7,363 bases of DNA from NCBI GenBank assembly GCA_021129445.1, contig JAJOLG010000045.1, positions 1-7,363 on the forward strand, in the 5' to 3' direction. The position numbers and the translations under genes are program-made. This DNA comes from Candidatus Altimarinota bacterium (lineage in GTDB: Bacteria > Patescibacteriota > Gracilibacteria > GCA-2401425 > JAJOLG01). Positions 5,550-7,363 of this stretch are shown in pieces. Every line of letters begins with the position of its first letter. Within the stretch, counting starts at the first letter, position 1. The notes under the pieces are model-generated. The model was not told the origin of the DNA and did not search any database. It worked only from the letters and a program-made list of their open reading frames with translations.

Positions 5550-7363
5550 ATGTCGAAAAAAAATAAAAAAAAACCTGATCTTAAAAAAATTTTAGAAAAG
5601 GAGATTAAAAAAATTTCAAAAAATTTAGAAAAAAAACCTTGAAATAAAAAAATTCCAAATAAATTAAATAAAAATCCTCAACAGCCAATGATTGTTTTAT
5701 TACTGATTTCTTTGGTATTTTCTGCTTGATATACAATTTTTTGAGATAATTTGGTTGCAAATTATAATAAAGTTCCTGCAAAAGAGGTGGCTTTAAGTGA
5801 ATTGCAAAAATTTTATAAAGATGATAAAATTAAAAAAATTACGATTGATGAAAGAAAAATTTCAGCAGTTTTAAAATCTGATGTTTCTGATGAAAAAATT
5901 GATACAAATTCAAATAATAAAATTTATTCTTACAAATTAGCAAATGAAAATATTGCTGATTTGTGATTTAATAACCAAAAAATTGATACAAAAGTTGAAG
6001 TTGTTGACACTTCTGCGAAATGATTTTGGAAAGATTTGCTACTTTCAATAATTCCGATAATTATTATTTTTGTAATTTTATCGATAATAATGAAAAGTTC
6101 GATGAAATGACTTGAATGAAGGATGAATTTTTGAAATAATAAGGCAAAAAAATTCGATAGAGAAAATTGATTGAAAACGAAATTTGATGATGTCGCCTGA
6201 TGTGATGAATCAAAAACGGAATTAGTTGAAGTTGTAGATTTTTTGAAAAATCCAAAAAAATATGAAAAAATGGGTGCAAAAATCCCAAAATGAACACTTT
6301 TAGTTTGAAGCCCATGAACCTGAAAAACATTGCTTGCAAAAGCTGTTGCAGGTGAGGCGGGTGTGCCATTTTTCTCAATTTCATGATCAGAATTTGTGGA
6401 AATGTTTGTTTGAGTCTGAGCTTCAAGAGTGAGAGATTTGTTTAAAGATGCAAAAGATTGCGGAACTGCAATTATTTTTATCGATGAAATTGATGCAATT
6501 TGAAAACAAAGATGACAAGGTCTTTGATGATGACACGATGAAAGGGAGCAAACTTTAAATCAAATTCTAACAGAAATGGATTGATTTGAAACTTGACAAA
6601 ATGTGATAGTTTTGGCTGCGACAAACAGACCAGAGATTTTAGACAAGGCACTTTTAAGACCTTGAAGATTTGACAGGCAAATTGTAATTGATAAACCAGA
6701 TTTAAAAGCAAGAATTGAAATTTTAAAAGTTCATGCAAAATCTAAAAAATTAGCAAAAAATACAGATTTAGAAGAAGTTGCAAAAAAAACTCCGTGATTT
6801 ACATGAGCAGAATTGTCAAATATTTTAAATGAAGCCGCGATTTTAGCAGCAAGATTTAAGAAAAAAGAAATTGAACAGCCAGAATTACTTGAAGCTGTTG
6901 AAAAAGTTATGATGTGACCAGAGAAAAAATCATCAGTTTTAACAGATAAAGAGAAAAAAATTACATCTTATCATGAAATTTGACATGCTTTAACTGCATT
7001 TTTTATGCCGTGAACGGACAAAGTTCATAAAATTTCAATTATTCCAAGATGAATGAGTTTGTGATCAACTTGGTATTTACCAAATGAAGAAAATAAACTT
7101 TACACAGAAACAAAATTTGCAGGTGAGTTAACATCGCTTTATGGTTGACATTTGGCGGAAAAAATCAAATTTTGAGAGGTTTCAACAGGTGCTTCAAATG
7201 ACATCGAAAGAGCAACAAAAATTGCAAGAAGTATGGTGACTCAATATTGAATGTCTTCGCTTTGAGCAATTCAATGGGAAGCGAGAGATTGATGAGCTTA
7301 CACTTGATCTGAGGCTTGAATTACAAAAAATCACTCAAATGAGTTTGCAAAAAAGATTGATGA
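5550..7363 (+). CDS. ftsH: ATP-dependent zinc metalloprotease FtsH (3' partial)
   Basis: FtsH is a membrane-anchored hexameric AAA+ protease that extracts and degrades membrane and regulatory proteins. The visible 604 residues contain a basic N-terminal tail (1-46), membrane helix 1 (about 47-66), an extracytoplasmic domain (about 67-157), and membrane helix 2 (about 163-181). The AAA domain has Walker A GSPGTGKT (253-260), pore loop FVGVGA, Walker B IIFIDEID (308-315), TNRP (358-361) and arginine fingers Arg373 and Arg376 in RPGRFDRQ. The peptidase domain has zinc motif HEIGH (475-479) and the third ligand Asp551 in [10 protein letters not shown]. About 40 glycines are TGA and about eight are GGN; residues 326-328 are three TGA in a row. 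The ATG at 5550 is chosen for its A-rich leader and promoter; Met47 is an alternative. The gene runs off the right edge, lacking the C-terminus. Confidence 0.96.

Noticed and set aside
5751-5966. A separate 71-residue gene starting at TTG.
   Set aside because: It is in the same frame as ftsH between two TGA glycine codons and is the extracytoplasmic part of FtsH.
6064-6426. 120-residue minus-strand ORF, and another at 6478-6738.
   Set aside because: Both are antisense to the AAA domain of ftsH, which has all its motifs on the plus strand.
1-7363. Widespread pseudogenisation or poor sequence quality, suggested by many in-frame TGA.
   Set aside because: The frames stay open over hundreds of codons when TGA is read as Gly, the TGA codons sit on conserved glycines, and no frameshift is needed in any gene.
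1-7363. Mycoplasma-type code (UGA=Trp).
   Set aside because: TGA falls at invariant Gly positions (Walker A, HEIGH, GGSSGGS), while Trp positions use TGG.

Overview
The window is a stretch of very AT-rich chromosome from a bacterium that reads UGA as glycine (genetic code 25). This is the code of the Candidate Phyla Radiation lineages Gracilibacteria (BD1-5) and Absconditabacteria (SR1). The evidence is direct. Under the standard code every gene except one 58-residue ORF is broken by in-frame TGA. Reading TGA as Gly restores full-length proteins with intact family motifs: FtsH Walker A and HEIGH, the GatA glycine/serine signature, the KorB CPGC and GDGD motifs, and the RsmI PIGN and SDAGTPG motifs. 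TGG is still used where these families have Trp, so this is not the UGA=Trp code. I cannot tell the two phyla apart from this window.

Layout. (1) Positions 1-1476 (+) hold the 3' part of a long Lys/Glu-rich, coiled-coil-like protein of unknown function, with a hydrophobic C-terminal third that resembles a pre-toxin TG (PT-TG) segment. A 58-residue orphan ORF follows at 1579-1755 (+). (2) A tight leftward operon reads gatA (4084 to 2615), a 49-residue DUF5989-like membrane protein (2604 to 2455) and rsmI (2445 to 1756). The rsmI stop codon abuts the stop of the 58-residue ORF inside a small AT hairpin. (3) A 136-bp AT-rich gap separates gatA from a divergent rightward pair: a 2-oxoacid:ferredoxin oxidoreductase beta subunit (4221-5096) and a small YvlD/phage-holin-4-like membrane protein (5102-5485). 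(4) ftsH, the membrane AAA+ zinc protease, starts at 5550 behind a plausible promoter and runs off the right edge.

Function. The leftward operon serves translation: GatA is the amidase of the tRNA amidotransferase GatCAB, and RsmI is a 16S rRNA 2'-O-methyltransferase. The rightward genes concern redox metabolism and membrane or protein quality control. No tRNA, rRNA, CRISPR array, insertion sequence or phage module was seen, and every stretch longer than 140 bp is coding. Starts are preceded by A-rich leaders rather than Shine-Dalgarno sequences. All seven genes whose ends are visible stop with TAA. No new defence or mobile system is evident. The most notable content is the recoded genetic code, the unknown coiled-coil/PT-TG-like protein, and some unusual gene neighbours.
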